Source of the DNA: Populus alba
Taxonomy: Eukaryota; Streptophyta; Magnoliopsida; Malpighiales; Salicaceae
Assembly: GCF_005239225.2 (NCBI RefSeq)
Contig: NC_133287.1
Span: forward strand, 7,111,493 to 7,175,492
DNA length: 64,000 nucleotides
Direction of reading: 5' to 3'
The notes under the pieces were generated by a model. The model did not search any database, was not told where the DNA came from, and worked only from the letters and a program-made list of their open reading frames with translations. How positions within the stretch are numbered: the first letter of the stretch is position 1; each line of letters starts with the position of its first letter. Position numbers and translations under genes: made by a program. Below, one piece after another: positions 1 to 12,006 of the stretch.

Positions 1-2
1 GC

Positions 3-89
3 ACTTTGAAAGACTTCTATGCCGCTAAGAAAAAAGAACAAGAAGGTGGTTACCAGCTGTCGAACATTAGCATTAACAAAATAATATAA
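3..89 (+). CDS. Possible 3' end of a gene entering from the left edge
   Basis: Reading from base 3, 28 codons rich in Lys, Glu and Asn run to a TAA at 87-89. A T-rich stretch follows at about 120-145 and then AT-rich repeat. The segment has balanced codons compared with the repeat after it, so it may be the last exon of a gene that lies mostly outside the window. I do not recognise the peptide and cannot see a splice acceptor. It could also be chance. Confidence 0.3.
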   Translation, partial: TLKDFYAAKKKEQEGGYQLSNISINKII

Positions 90-194
90 AAGCGGCTGTG
101 TTTTTACAGCCCCTTTTTGCCTTTTTTTTTTTTTTTTTTTTTTTAAGATTGAATTTTATAATTTATTATGGTCTATTATTTTATATAATTAGCT

Positions 195-930
195 TATACA
201 TATGACGGGTTAACTAGTAGATTTGAGTTTTTTATATATATAATTTTTTAATTTTTTTTAATTTTATCATTTGAAAGTATGTTTCATTATTTATTTTGAT
301 TTTTTTCTATAATGTTATTTTAGTCTTTATGAACTTGGATCACAGGTTTAACAAGTTAACCTAGTTAGACTTGTGATTTATTTCAATTAGCTTTTTTATG
401 AGGTTATTTCGGTTTCATGAACTCGAGTCAAGTATTTTGCCGGTTAACCCAAGTAAATTCAGATTTTTTATTGTCATGTTTTTAAATTATATCATTTAAT
501 AATAGATTTATTGAAAATTAGTTTTCATGATTTGTTTTGATTTACTTTCTACAAGGTTATTACAATTTCATGATCTGAGTCATAGTTTTGGCAAGTTAAT
601 CGGGTTTTACTTGAATAATTTTTTTTTTATTTATTTTCTATGAAGATTATACCTACCGATCTTTATTTTGTAAGTTAGCTCACATCAATTTTTTTTATCT
701 CATTTTATTTTTTAAAGATAATTAAATTAAATTTTATAATTTATTATGTTTAAAATTATAATTCGAGTCACAAATTTAACAGATTAATCTAAATTAACAC
801 TAATCAATTTAATATTTTGTTTTTAAAAAAAAAATTCTTAAATTTTTATGAGTAAAACTAATTTTTCGAAGTTATCTTTAAATTTATTAATCATATCAGT
901 TCAATCCTGCACAATTTAAAAGTTTTTTTT
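195..930. repeat. Degenerate dispersed repeat array (GGTTAACC-type units)
   Basis: AT-rich non-coding DNA in which a short, more GC-rich motif of the form 'acgggttaaccnnnttgac' recurs in decayed copies near 207, 345, 440, 595 and 770, roughly every 95-175 bases. Between copies the recurring phrases are 'aattttatcatttaat', 'ttcatgatttgttttgattt' and 'aggttat'. The same units recur at 18300-19560. No coding potential is seen. The 930-1265 stretch up to the ZPR1 stop codon is plain AT-rich DNA. Confidence 0.6.
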
Positions 931-1265
931 ATATTAGAAAAACATTAACATGGATGTTTCTTTTGCATGTTAAAAAAAAATTTAATCCAATGCACGCAAA
1001 AATCTTGTAAATTTTCTATAGAAGCATTTGCTTTACCATATTTGACCAAAAAAACAGCACTTTAATTAAATGAACCAGACAGTTCTTATCATACAGTATC
1101 CGACCTTCGGAAAACTGACTGAAATTGTACACACCACAAGCAGTCCTAACACATTGTTGCACAACTTTAGACTCTAAAAACACTCTTCTCAGCATCGCCT
1201 CTCTTCTGCTACTCCCCATGATGAGAGAGAGAGAGGGAGAGCGCATGGCGATTGAACATAACAAT

Positions 1266-4200
1266 TTACTCTCCCGTTCTCTCTTTTATCGTTGTCTCTG
1301 CTGAGTCGTAGGCAGCATCAGCTGAAGAAGTGTCAATATCGTTCAATCCCAGCTCCTCATTCTGTTCCCAGGACCTCTCGTATTCCTCATCTGAAAATAG
1401 CAAAATACACGATGAAGTCATCAAGAGGAAAATGCAGTGATTTGACACGGGAAGACTTGATGAACAATCAGTTTAGACATAAAATTGCAGAGTGAAACAA
1501 ATTACATGCACCATCTTTGAAGTAACTAAATTCACTGAATTTTACATCTGAATAAAAAATCCAGAGCATGACTTCTGAAACATAATAAGCTCCTCGGAAG
1601 CAAATTACATTCCTTTCAAAACTAAGGTTTTTTAAAAAAAATAAAAAATGCAATGAATTGTTAGTTCCCAGAGTACTATACTAGTTCAAACACATTTCTT
1701 CAATGCTCTCTTCAATTGTTTGTCGTGTAATGTTTTCATTTCAAACTATAAACGTGTTTCTAGGAATCTATATATGTATTTCTGAAGCAAACAAGCATCC
1801 ATATAGACCTATCATCAAAATTTTGTATAAGACATTGAACCTGCCAAGACAGTAAGGAAAAAGAACTCACATGATAACTGATGGTCATCTTTGATATTGT
1901 CAGTAGCTGGGGCTATAAAAGAATTTGCCAATGCATCATCAAGAATCAAAGTCCAAGGTTCTTCCACATTTAGAAGCTGAAACATATATAAAACAAATCA
2001 TGAATAATACCGGTGAAGGTCAAAACTCAAAATATAACAAGTAATTACCAATGTCTTGATTAAAATGAAATTGCAGGACTATGATCACAGTGCCATGATC
2101 CAAACCTAGATCCTAGAAATTTGCAATTTTCGAATAAATGAAGATCATCCAAAACATGTTGGGCTGATTGTACAATTAACACTTGGATTGCAATTTCGAT
2201 AACCATATACCACATTTTACCTTGTTTAACCTTAATTTAAAGTCTTGCCACTTGCTTTTTTTGGATCCATCAAGGCTATCTCCAAAAGTAAATCCATGAA
2301 TTCTCTCAATACCTGCACATGTAAAGCATACATGTAATGATTTCCTAAACTTAAGCTGGAAAATGGAAGTCCATATAGTGAATCGGATAGTACATGTCAT
2401 TTTCTTTTCAGAGAAAGTTGACACTAATTAAACTTATACTGCAATGAAGATGTGATAAATAAAGCAGGACAAAAACAGAAAAACCACACCCAACCAATGC
2501 CTGAAAATATTTTCATATAAAACAGAACTCCCAAGGATTACATTTTAACACACATATACATGAGTTCTTATAAGAGTTCCAAAAAGATGCACAGTCCAAA
2601 AAAGAGAGTTACAGCTTGCAAGCTTGGAAAATCTTGGGTGGGGTTTACTGTGTTCTAAGGAAAATGGCTAGAAGAGCAGAAATCAACATGAAACTGGGAT
2701 CTAATTTAGTCAGTGTTCAGTGTCCAGAAGGAAATCACACTTCAGTGGTAGCATGATCTAGAGTGGATACTCAGAAGAAAATCATGACAGAAGGTAAATT
2801 AATATCTTTGGCTCGACATCATTCAGTTCTACAGAAAGGAATATTCACCATTTCTAAGTAAACGTCACTCTTTAGTTGAAAAGATTACTATTGTGGACAA
2901 GGAAACAATTGAAGTTGACAAAAGTTGTAGGAAAGATAGAGCACAAATAAGGGGAAAGACGCTTAAAGAAAATGAAGGAAAGGCGTCACACAAAAAGAAG
3001 CTTAGGGTTTCAGTACTTTCAAACCTTTTTTCTGGAATTAAGGGCAAAGCTGAAGTGATTTGCACAGTTGGAAAAAAAAAAGGTAAAATTTCCTAAAAGT
3101 GATAACCAGCATTTAGTTAACTGGAGATGCCAAGCAATAATATAAGATGCAAATGTTGTAAGAACAAAAATGATATTCATAGTATAGAATTTGAAAAGAT
3201 AATTGCAAACTGGTCATTGTGGTCTGTTGTCTGACCAACAATAAGATGTGAACACAGCAGGATCATTATTCATGTCCCAGGAGGGGACTGGGCTGGAACT
3301 TTGTCTATTCCAAGGTAGCAGTGACAAATATTGGGTCAGATGCCAGATATATTTGGGGAAAAAAAGTTACTACAGAAATTAAAAACAAATTCAAGAGCAT
3401 TTATAAAATGATAGGATGACTGAAACAGGTGCGAGATGTAATAATAATACTCACTTTCACTAATTTGTGTGACCAGACCTTCAACAGTTGTAACAAGGCC
3501 ACCCAAAGTCCCACTAGCCAGCTCCAAGTCAAGCTCTGGGACTTTCACACCTGCAGTATCTGACTGATAAAACCAAAATACTGTTAGAGAGTGGTTTGTA
3601 ACATCTTGCAGAACACTAAGTATTGAGCAAGGGTAAAGGCAGAAAGAAACAGTGACTCCACTTTCTCCATCACCAGTAGACAATACATGTAACTGATTTA
3701 AATGTGTATTTAAGTATATTTCACACTTGCAGTATCCTCAATATTCTAAGTCAAACAATAAAAATATTAATCCGATTCCATTTAGACAACACCAGTAGTA
3801 ACATCCACTCTTCCAGCAATGGACAGTCAGTATATGCAGAGCCACGCAGCAAAACACAAAAAGAATGCGAAATTAGAAATGAAACTACACAGAAAAAATG
3901 ATCAACTGCACAGAAAAATGTTTGTTTTGATCACACTATACAGCAAAATGTTTGTTTCATTCCTTTACATGAACATGTTTTGTGCCGTGCATGCCATACA
4001 CAGACTAGGAGATTTGATGAAAAACCCTCCCCCAGCTCTAGATTGGTTTCATGATATCCTCTTCAGGCCTCTATTGCCCATAAGAACAAAGCTAATGGAA
4101 CAGCAGGCAACGCAAAATTGATAACAGGATAATCATCTATTTGCCCAAATGGTCCCAATGTTAGCAGCCCAAAATTGTGGGCACAGGTCAAGAACTTCTT

Positions 4201-7200
4201 GTCTCCTAGAATCACTTCCACATGGTCCTCACTGGCACCTCTCTTCCTTGTCTTTCAAGATGCTCCTTTCAGTGGAGAGGTATAAACAATTGGAATTAAA
4301 ATTTACTCCGCAATAGCAGCTCAACTCAGCCAAGCCTCAATCCAAAATAGTGGAGTTGGCAAGGGAAACTTGGAAAATTGAAAGGGGATTCTGTGACTAG
4401 AAAACCAGCATAATAGGGAATTTATTGTATCACAAAAAAAAAAAAAGATTATATAAAAGACGAGCAAACCTTTATCACATCACGGCTTAGGTCATTTGCA
4501 TTCTTCACACACAAAGTGATTGTCTTTCCTTTTTCAGGAATTCGACCACCAGGCTTCAACTGCATGGTAGATAATTTTTAAAATCATTCCATGGAAAAGA
4601 GACTAGAAAGTAAGAACATGACACCACAAAAGCACAAACCTCAGAATTTCGGTAACCACAGGAATCACAAGTAGATGCCATGACAATTACTTCTTGGAAG
4701 TATGGAATATCTGCTTGAAGTTAAGACCCACAATCTTCATCCACTATAACAGCAATATGCTCTAACAATGCTCTAACATTTAAGGATCAAAATTCGTATC
4801 ATAATGCTTTCGATGAGTTCATCCTTATAAAGGAAGCATTCAATTGAATTTTGTTAGATGAGTTCTACACAGCAACTAATATGGTCAAATTTCACAAAAC
4901 TGCAATCCTTTACAGTTTATTTTAGCAATTGAGAATGTTGAAGGAAAAATAAGTCAGTGACGGGGGAAGTTGCAGAAGGTACCAATTAAACAATTCCTTG
5001 AGACAGTTATCTTGAATCATAAACCAGGTGTTAACCTCAAGACTGCTATTCTCACACAGAAAATTCCATGAAATACAGTTGGGAAACACGGTCCACCATA
5101 ATCATTCAATGCTCTCTTAGACAACTCTTGTCAATAAGCTCAACAAGTGTAAATCTATCAGCAAATAGCAAAAAGTGAACATTTCAAGCAAGAAACAATT
5201 AGCTACTGATAAGTGCCTGCCCATAAAATAATATTGTAGCAGCACCCCTACATACTAAATAGTGGACAATGCCTGATTAAAAGATGGATATCATAATGAA
5301 TTCAAACGCCAGGTTTAGATAATGAGATCAGATTACCTTGCCCTTCCCCACCAGCCGAACTGCAACGCCTTAACTTTAAGTTAACTCAGTGCCAAACTAC
5401 TTGGCCTTTAAATTATTCTTTTCATGCTTCTCCATAAATAAATTTCCAATAAACTTTTGGCAGGCCCATTAAACAGTCTTATAATATTCTGAACTCAAAC
5501 TAGAAACTTACAACATTTCCAGCAAAGAAGACAAGATGATTGATAAAAGGAACTAAATCATCAACAACAAGAAATGGAACAATGGTCAAGGATACTGGTG
5601 ACAAACATTCGAGTCTCACAACTGCTGGCACAAGATCCACAGGTTGATGGGAAAGTCATCACCTGACATAAGGAAGGATGTGTCAAAGAATATGATATAT
5701 ATGAGACAATTTCCTTCGTTGTATAATATATTTAATGATTGCAATTGACAATCACATTTACCTCTTCCGGTGCAGAGTACCGAAATATGGCTTCAGCAAT
5801 TTCTGAACTATTACTTTGAGCAATGGCCCGATGACCAGCTGCCGCTCCAACTGATCCATGAGGTTCTCTTCGCATCTGATCAGAAACATTGTTGGTCACT
5901 TCTGATGATGGTCCATCACCAGGTACTCCCATTTGTGTTTGGCCAACTTGATAGCCCAGTGCTACTTGCTGCTCTGGTGTTCGCTCGTAAAACTTTATAT
6001 TCATTGATGGATCGGGGGATGGAGCAAACCTGTTTATCAAATATTGTTATATTCTAATTTAAATGTAATAGAATCACCCCAAGGTTTGTTTAATATGCCA
6101 TAATACATGATAGAAAAACAAGATCCCAGCCCATGTCAGCCAAAGCAAGATGATTTTAATCATCAGCGAGAAATCACAATAAAATATCAACCTCTAGATT
6201 GTCAAAACTTTAAAAGGTAGGGGTCTGTGTGTGTGCCTGAGAGAGAGAGTGTGTGGGGGGGGGGGGGTTTACATTGCTCAGCAGGGAACAAAGAAGAAAA
6301 ATATATACAGTTCCTGTACCAAAGGAGGGAACAAATGCTCAAGTTTAAGACAGCCTCTTACAGGTTCTCAATGAAGCTGTTTCCAGCAGGATCATCCAGG
6401 ATGAATTTGAATGATGAATCCCCAGCTGCACAAGCTCTCAATTTCAACAAGAACTGGTCTATTGCTTCAGCAGTCTTTGGATCCACTTTCTGGTAACAAA
6501 AGAAATAACATTGAGGAAACAGAAAATGGCAGATTAAACATCATCAAACAACAGTGATATCAAAGTTATCATTCACCTTGCGTTCTTCTTGGAGTGCCTG
6601 CAATTCATCAGCAGCCCGTACCAAAATCCCTTCAATCTAAAAGAATTATGCCAAACAAGAGATGGTTTAAATATTCAAAGGAAGATATAAAATACTCTAG
6701 GAACATACAGGAAATAATAGAAACATAATCTTCAAGTAACATATGCAGCAAAAAGCATGGTCAAAGTAAAAGCATGATATCCGGGGTGAATGAGTTGTTC
6801 AAAGTTGGCATGATGCACCAGAAGCAATTCAGAGGAACACAGCAAACACTAATCAGAAATTCACCCATCCAATGGCATTAAACTTTCACACCACACAATT
6901 TTTCACTGCCATGGTCCTTTCTGAAATTGGTATCATGGTCAGAGATCAAGATTCAGAACAACAAACATGTAAAAGGAAGTTTTATGTTGAAGTTGAAAGC
7001 AGTAACAATCTTGTCAAAGGCATGCAGAGACAAATCTCTCATTGCAATATCTAACTGAACTTATCTTTCTGGTGAAAGTAAATATAAGCAGCATAAGGTT
7101 TGATTTCAAATGTAGTTCTAGCCAACATCTTTCAGAGGAGCGAGCACTACTAAATCATCATCTATTTTTCTCCATAATACAATTTAAGGAAAAAAAAAGG

Positions 7201-9167
7201 GAGATCAAGTACCAATCACTATACAGATGGCTATCTCCTTGTAGCATTCAAGATATGACTTCCCAAAACAATAAAATAAATAAAAATAGAACCAGCCAGC
7301 CATCAAGTTTAAGATGACAAATAAAAAGGTTAAAAAGTCATCATTCTGTTTCTCTAAACTGTTCACTCTTGTAATCCATCACATTTATTTCTGATGGTAT
7401 TGTTTTTCACTCCCCCTTAACAAAAAGAAATGTCAGAGAGATGTCACCAAATTTAATCATGCACAGAAACAGTTTTCAGTTTCCACAAAATCAGAGCATC
7501 AGGACAGGGGAGGGACGGATATCAACAGACTGAAGCCATCAACAAAATGAAGGATGATGGAAAGTGTAAACTAGTAAAACTGAAAGAAAACTAGGGTCTG
7601 AAGCATACCGTTGATAAACTGCCACGTTGTGCTTCTGGAGGAATCTCAAAATCCAATTCAGGAATCTGCAAGTGATAGATAAAAGAATGAAAGGAAATGA
7701 TGTCAATGCATCATCCACCAGTTAAATTATTTTCTTGAAAAAAAAGCAGAAGGATGATGGAAAGCATTCTATGATTGAAAGATTCTCATAATTCTATTTT
7801 CATTTCCTAAAGTAGGAAGTTCGTTTTTAGGATAAAATGATGCATTGTTCACAATATAAGAAAGGATGACATAAATTTTGCAGAAAGCTTGTTGATACCA
7901 GTTTATCTTCACTATGACTTAAGGCCTCAACCAAACTATAATCATTAATTCTAATGAAAAATTCTGTCCAGACTAAAGAAACAGAACTAGTATCCAAGAG
8001 AAGAAAAAAAAACAAGACCAAGATCAAAATCAGAAAGATACATGCATTGAATTGCTAAAGAAGTTAACCAATCTGGCTTTTAATAAAGTTATAAGCTCAA
8101 TAGAATATCAGAAAGCTAGGAATTGTTAAGTAAAAAAAATAATGTAAACCTAATATAACAAGTAGGATCAAGTAAAAGGTACCTTTATCGTGGCAGACTC
8201 AGATTTTACAACTTGTCGATTAAGAATCTGCATTGTCAGACATACAATTTTGTTCGGTTATCAAAGTGCATCTTCTTCAAATTTGATATGATGCTCAGCA
8301 AAGCAGTGGAAAACAAACTCGTACAACTAGAGCTTCTACACATTATACCAAAACATAACCTTTTTTTGGTTTTGTTGTTCTTGAAAGACAAAAGAAAACA
8401 ACCTTTTGATCGCCTGATGGGATATCTAAAGAATAACAACACCCGCGCGGCTGAATTTCACCGGCAAACTGAACTTCATTGTTCCTAATAACAAATAAAG
8501 GAATAAAAAAAATTAGAAATTTAAACTAAAATGGTATATCCTCAGCAACAAAAAATAAAATAAAATAAAATTCCCCCCAGCCCACCTACCTCTCACCACA
8601 ATGTGAGCATTCAAAGGCAGATAACAATATCTGCAAGCACAAAATTAAGTAAGGCTCATTTATAATTAACACAACCAAAACTAGAACTTCTAAAGCAAAA
8701 CCCTCACAAACAAAAACCAGAATTGATCCTTATAGGTAGCAAATTACAAGGAATACAATACCTTTCTAAAATGTGGAATTAATGTCAACAAAAACCTTGA
8801 GGTTCCCTGTTAGCAACAAACACACAACATTAGCTAGTGTCAAAAACAAAGGCAAGCATCAAACTTTAACAAATAACAAACCAAAATAACCAAAACCCAT
8901 TTTACTTTATCAAATTCTAGTTAACGGGTATCTCACAATTCACCTAAAATCAATCAAAATCCAAACATTTTTCTAAAACACCAACATGAAAGAGACACAA
9001 AGAAACTTGAGGAAGAAAGAGAGTGGAAATACATTTTCACGACAACGCATACAGAGACTTTCAACTTCATAAAGAGGGACATCAATGTCATTATTATCTG
9101 CTGTAGAGATAGCTTCAACAACTGATCTCACGTCCACTATTTGCTCCTTGTTATCCCTGCCTTCCAT
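1266..9167 (-). CDS. ZPR1: Zinc-finger protein ZPR1, 16 exons, about 506 aa
   Basis: ZPR1 proteins bind eEF1A and shuttle from cytoplasm to nucleus in growing cells; that role comes from the family. Exons on the minus strand, 5' to 3': 9167-9033, 8806-8762, 8630-8590, 8484-8403, 8227-8183, 7665-7609, 6636-6577, 6489-6362, 6029-5762, 5662-5596, 4710-4640, 4559-4470, 3563-3455, 2312-2221, 1976-1871, 1390-1266. All use GT-AG borders and phases close without a frameshift, giving 1521 nt. Two C4 zinc fingers are visible: Cys39/42/68/71, followed by the conserved [12 protein letters not shown] block, and Cys295/298/324/327 with the EVIVMASTC signature. Each is followed by an alpha/beta-type ZPR1 domain half containing '[14 protein letters not shown]' or '[14 protein letters not shown]'. 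The duplicated architecture and length fit plant ZPR1. The start is the first Met in frame ahead of the family's N-terminal block, and the C-terminus is acidic. Introns hold AT-rich filler only. Confidence 0.93.
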
Positions 9168-9422
9168 TTTTTTCTCTGTTATTATTAACTTAAGCAACTC
9201 TCTCTCTCTCTCTCTTGTTTGCAGTGAAACACAAGATAAAGCTGAAGAAGAAAGCAGCAAAGAAGCAAACTTCTGTAGAATCTAAACGAAGGGAAGGTAC
9301 GAGAAGGAATGTAGAGGGCAAGGTCGTTGAGAAACGGCTAGAAGTTACTTCTTATTGTAATTTAGGGTAGTTAATAGCATTTTTGAAGAAGAGAGAAAAG
9401 CCCAATTCAAATCGTAGGTCTG

Positions 9423-9462
9423 GGCCCATGTTAACAGAAACATTATTTATTGATTAGGCCCA
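9423..9462 (-). promoter_or_regulatory. Paired GGCCCA (site II-like) promoter motifs of ZPR1
   Basis: Two copies of GGCCCA (9423-9428 and 9457-9462) lie about 255-295 bases upstream of the ZPR1 start codon, with a related GCCCA at about 9400. Such elements are typical of plant housekeeping and translation-related promoters bound by TCP factors. Their location fits ZPR1. Function is inferred from motif and position only. Confidence 0.45.
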
Positions 9463-9730
9463 ACAGTTTTTCATTCCCAGAGAGGGAGATAAAATAGTGA
9501 AGAAAGAGGCATAAAACCCCTGCTATCGAGTCATAAAGACATATAATAATGAGCATTATACAGTGACAGTTAAGGAGGATGTTGTTGTAGTTTGCTGGTC
9601 ATTTGGAAGGGAATAAGGAGATTGTTGTTCTTGATGGCTAAAAAAGCAAGAGAGAACATATCGTGAAGTTACGAGTGTTCTTAACTTAATGCTCTGATAC
9701 TATATAAGAGCAAAGGAATAACAAGAAAAG

Positions 9731-9756
9731 GAGAGAGAGAGAGAGAGAGAGAGAGA
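9731..9756. repeat. (GA)n microsatellite
   Basis: An uninterrupted run of 13 GA units, broken on the right by AAGAAGG. It lies in the spacer upstream of ZPR1. The sequence from about 9780 to 10400 is AT-rich with no recognisable gene. Confidence 0.9.
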
Positions 9757-10620
9757 AGAAGGAGAATTTGGCAGAAAATATAATATTCTTTCCCTGTAAG
9801 TTCTTGTATTAGACTAGAAATCTATACTAAGCCACGGGTCGGTTTTTTTTTTTTTAAGAATAATGTCTAGATATTGCAAATGTATTTCAAAGAAATAAAA
9901 AAAAAATGTAAACTGAACTCAAGTTATAGGCATGATTTGATTTAATGGATCATTTTATTTTAATCAGAGAATAAAAAATTAGCGATGATAATAAATATAT
10001 TAAATAAAAAAATATTATGATAAACTAGAAAAAAATCTTTAGACATTTGTAGTTGGATAAAAATAGACAAAATAAACCTTGCTTGAGTTCAACCTAATAT
10101 AACATAATATACATGTAATCTTAGGCAATAAAAAATAAATCAATCCAAGTTAAATGTGAAAATTTGTGGTTTAAATTATGAGATTAAATAATATGACAGA
10201 AATAAAATTTAAAAAAAATCATAAAGTTAGTTTTTTTAAAAAAAATAATAATATCTAATAAAAAAATAAAAAAATAAATTAATTTTTTAAACTCGTAACT
10301 TAAATTATTAAAAAAATAAAAAAATTTAATCACTAATAAATTATATGTCAAATGATGAGTTACTAATATTATTATTATTATTATCGTTACTATTAATAGG
10401 ATGTAACCCTTATTGAATGAGTCCGAGAGCCCTAAAGTAGCTCCCCTTCCCATTTACTAATGCGTGACTATAGGCTGTCAGGCTCCTTGGTAGAGAGGTG
10501 TTACTAGGTAGTTGCCTTCATAATGCCTTTATCTTTTTTTTCTTTAAAGATAGTGCCCGATGCGTGTCTACTTGCATTGATTAATGTCTTACCGCAAGCC
10601 CTAATATCCAGAGACACTGT

Positions 10621-10822
10621 AAATATGGGTTGTGATTTAGTGGTTGAAGGGACTTGTTTTTTTCCTTCACACCAGGGTTCAAGCTCTATTTGTGTACGCC
10701 TATCATTCCCACGGTATTTTACATGCTCACTGGGTTTACAAGATGTTCAGTGAGCCTTGAGATTAGTTGTGGTGCACACAAGCTAGCCCGAATACCTCAG
10801 ATTACCAAAAAAAAAAAAAAAA
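10621..10822 (+). mobile_element. tRNA-derived SINE candidate with poly(A) tail
   Basis: A tRNA-like A box (TGATTTAGTGGTTGAAGG, about 10633-10650) is followed by a B box (GGGTTCAAGCTC, about 10675-10686) about 40 bases later. A roughly 110-base body then ends in a 16-A tract at 10807-10822. This order is diagnostic of a pol III SINE. The body end ('gagattagttgtggtgc...agctagcccg') resembles 3' parts of angiosperm SINEs as I remember them. I could not find a convincing target-site duplication, so the 5' limit is approximate. Confidence 0.6.
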
Positions 10823-11583
10823 GATCATAAACATCGTCCAAAATGTATGACCGTCTCCTAAGCAATGAAAAGTGCACGACACGTACTAATAACTTTTTAA
10901 TTTTAAATAACATTTAATAAATATAAAAAAAACAATAATACCCTTAACCCCATAACAATTAAAAAAAAAACCTTGGTAAAAAGATCTAAAGACCCATTAC
11001 CCTGCTATAATTTTTTTGACCTCAAGGACATATCTACCAATTTACTGTATAAAAATAAATGAAAAGACCTCTACACCCCTTCCCACCAGTTTTATTTTTT
11101 ATACGGAAGTAATTAAGTTATTCAATTATGCAAACAAAAAATGAAAAATACAATTATACCCAGAACAATCCTTTAATAACCAATACTTCATTTGAAAAAA
11201 TAAAATTATCCCTGCCTCAAAGGCAAGTGGACTTTATAAAAAGGGCATAAACATCAATTTAGCCGGTTTTTGCCTTCAACTTTAGCTTTTTTATACATTA
11301 CAATAGTAAAAATTGCTGAAATATATAAAACATGGAAAGTATATTTTTTTTATCCAATTCATATTTTTCATTTATCCTTTCTTAATGTTTTTCATTTTTT
11401 TTTCTTTTAAATCTCGAAATTAAATGAAGGGCTGTCTGCTGTTTTTTTTATTGAATTACACCAAACTGTAGTAGGTAATTTCATTCTCAGAAAAACAAAA
11501 CAATTAGAGCCTGGAGAATCTGGGTCTACTTTTTACAGTTTCCTCTAAAATTTCCATGGTCGCAACGGGATCCAAACTGCTAG
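10823..11583. other. Spacer without recognisable gene
   Basis: AT-rich spacer with A/T runs and short pyrimidine tracts. No coding region, RNA gene or clear repeat boundary was found between the SINE and the exon-like segment at 11584. Confidence 0.5.
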
Positions 11584-11698
11584 TCATTTAACCTCTAGCA
11601 TAAAGAAGAAGTCCCTTCCAATGACACAAGGAGTGGTATCTGCAAGGAGAAATCGTGCCTGATCGACATGAATATCACAACCCACATCGTAGAAACCA
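11584..11698 (-). pseudogene. Orphan exon-like ORF, function not recognised
   Basis: On the minus strand an acceptor-like tract (pyrimidine-rich, ending TTTTGCTAG) precedes an open stretch of about 37 codons ending in TGA at 11586-11584. The peptide reads like real protein: an amphipathic pattern with 'DVGCDIHVDQARFLLADT' and 'VIGRDFFFMLEV'. No matching upstream exon is seen. The next gene upstream on this strand is the PRP38-family gene, whose own stop lies at 12007. It may be the last exon of a lost gene, a captured fragment, or an alternative 3' exon. I do not recognise the family. Confidence 0.4.
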
Positions 11699-12006
11699 CT
11701 AGCAAAAGAAAAACAGATTCGAGATATGACAAATAAAGTTCTCTTGCGTATTTAATGCAACAAGTTAATTAGACATGATATGAAATTTTCTAAGACAATT
11801 GTACGCATGGAACATAGGGAGGGGGGGCTCATGTACGTGCACCCCTACAGTTCAAGCACATGCACTACACGTGCTTCAATGAACTATGACTAGATAGAGA
11901 TGAGGAAAGGTTTATAATGGTGACCATTTTCTTGACTCAAACAGTGATTTGGTGTGGCTGAAGACCTTACTGATACATCAGACAGTGACAGCTTTCATTG
12001 AACTAC

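Noticed and set aside
6240..6270. (GT/GA)n and poly-G run in a ZPR1 intron
   Set aside because: Ordinary microsatellite with no further structure.
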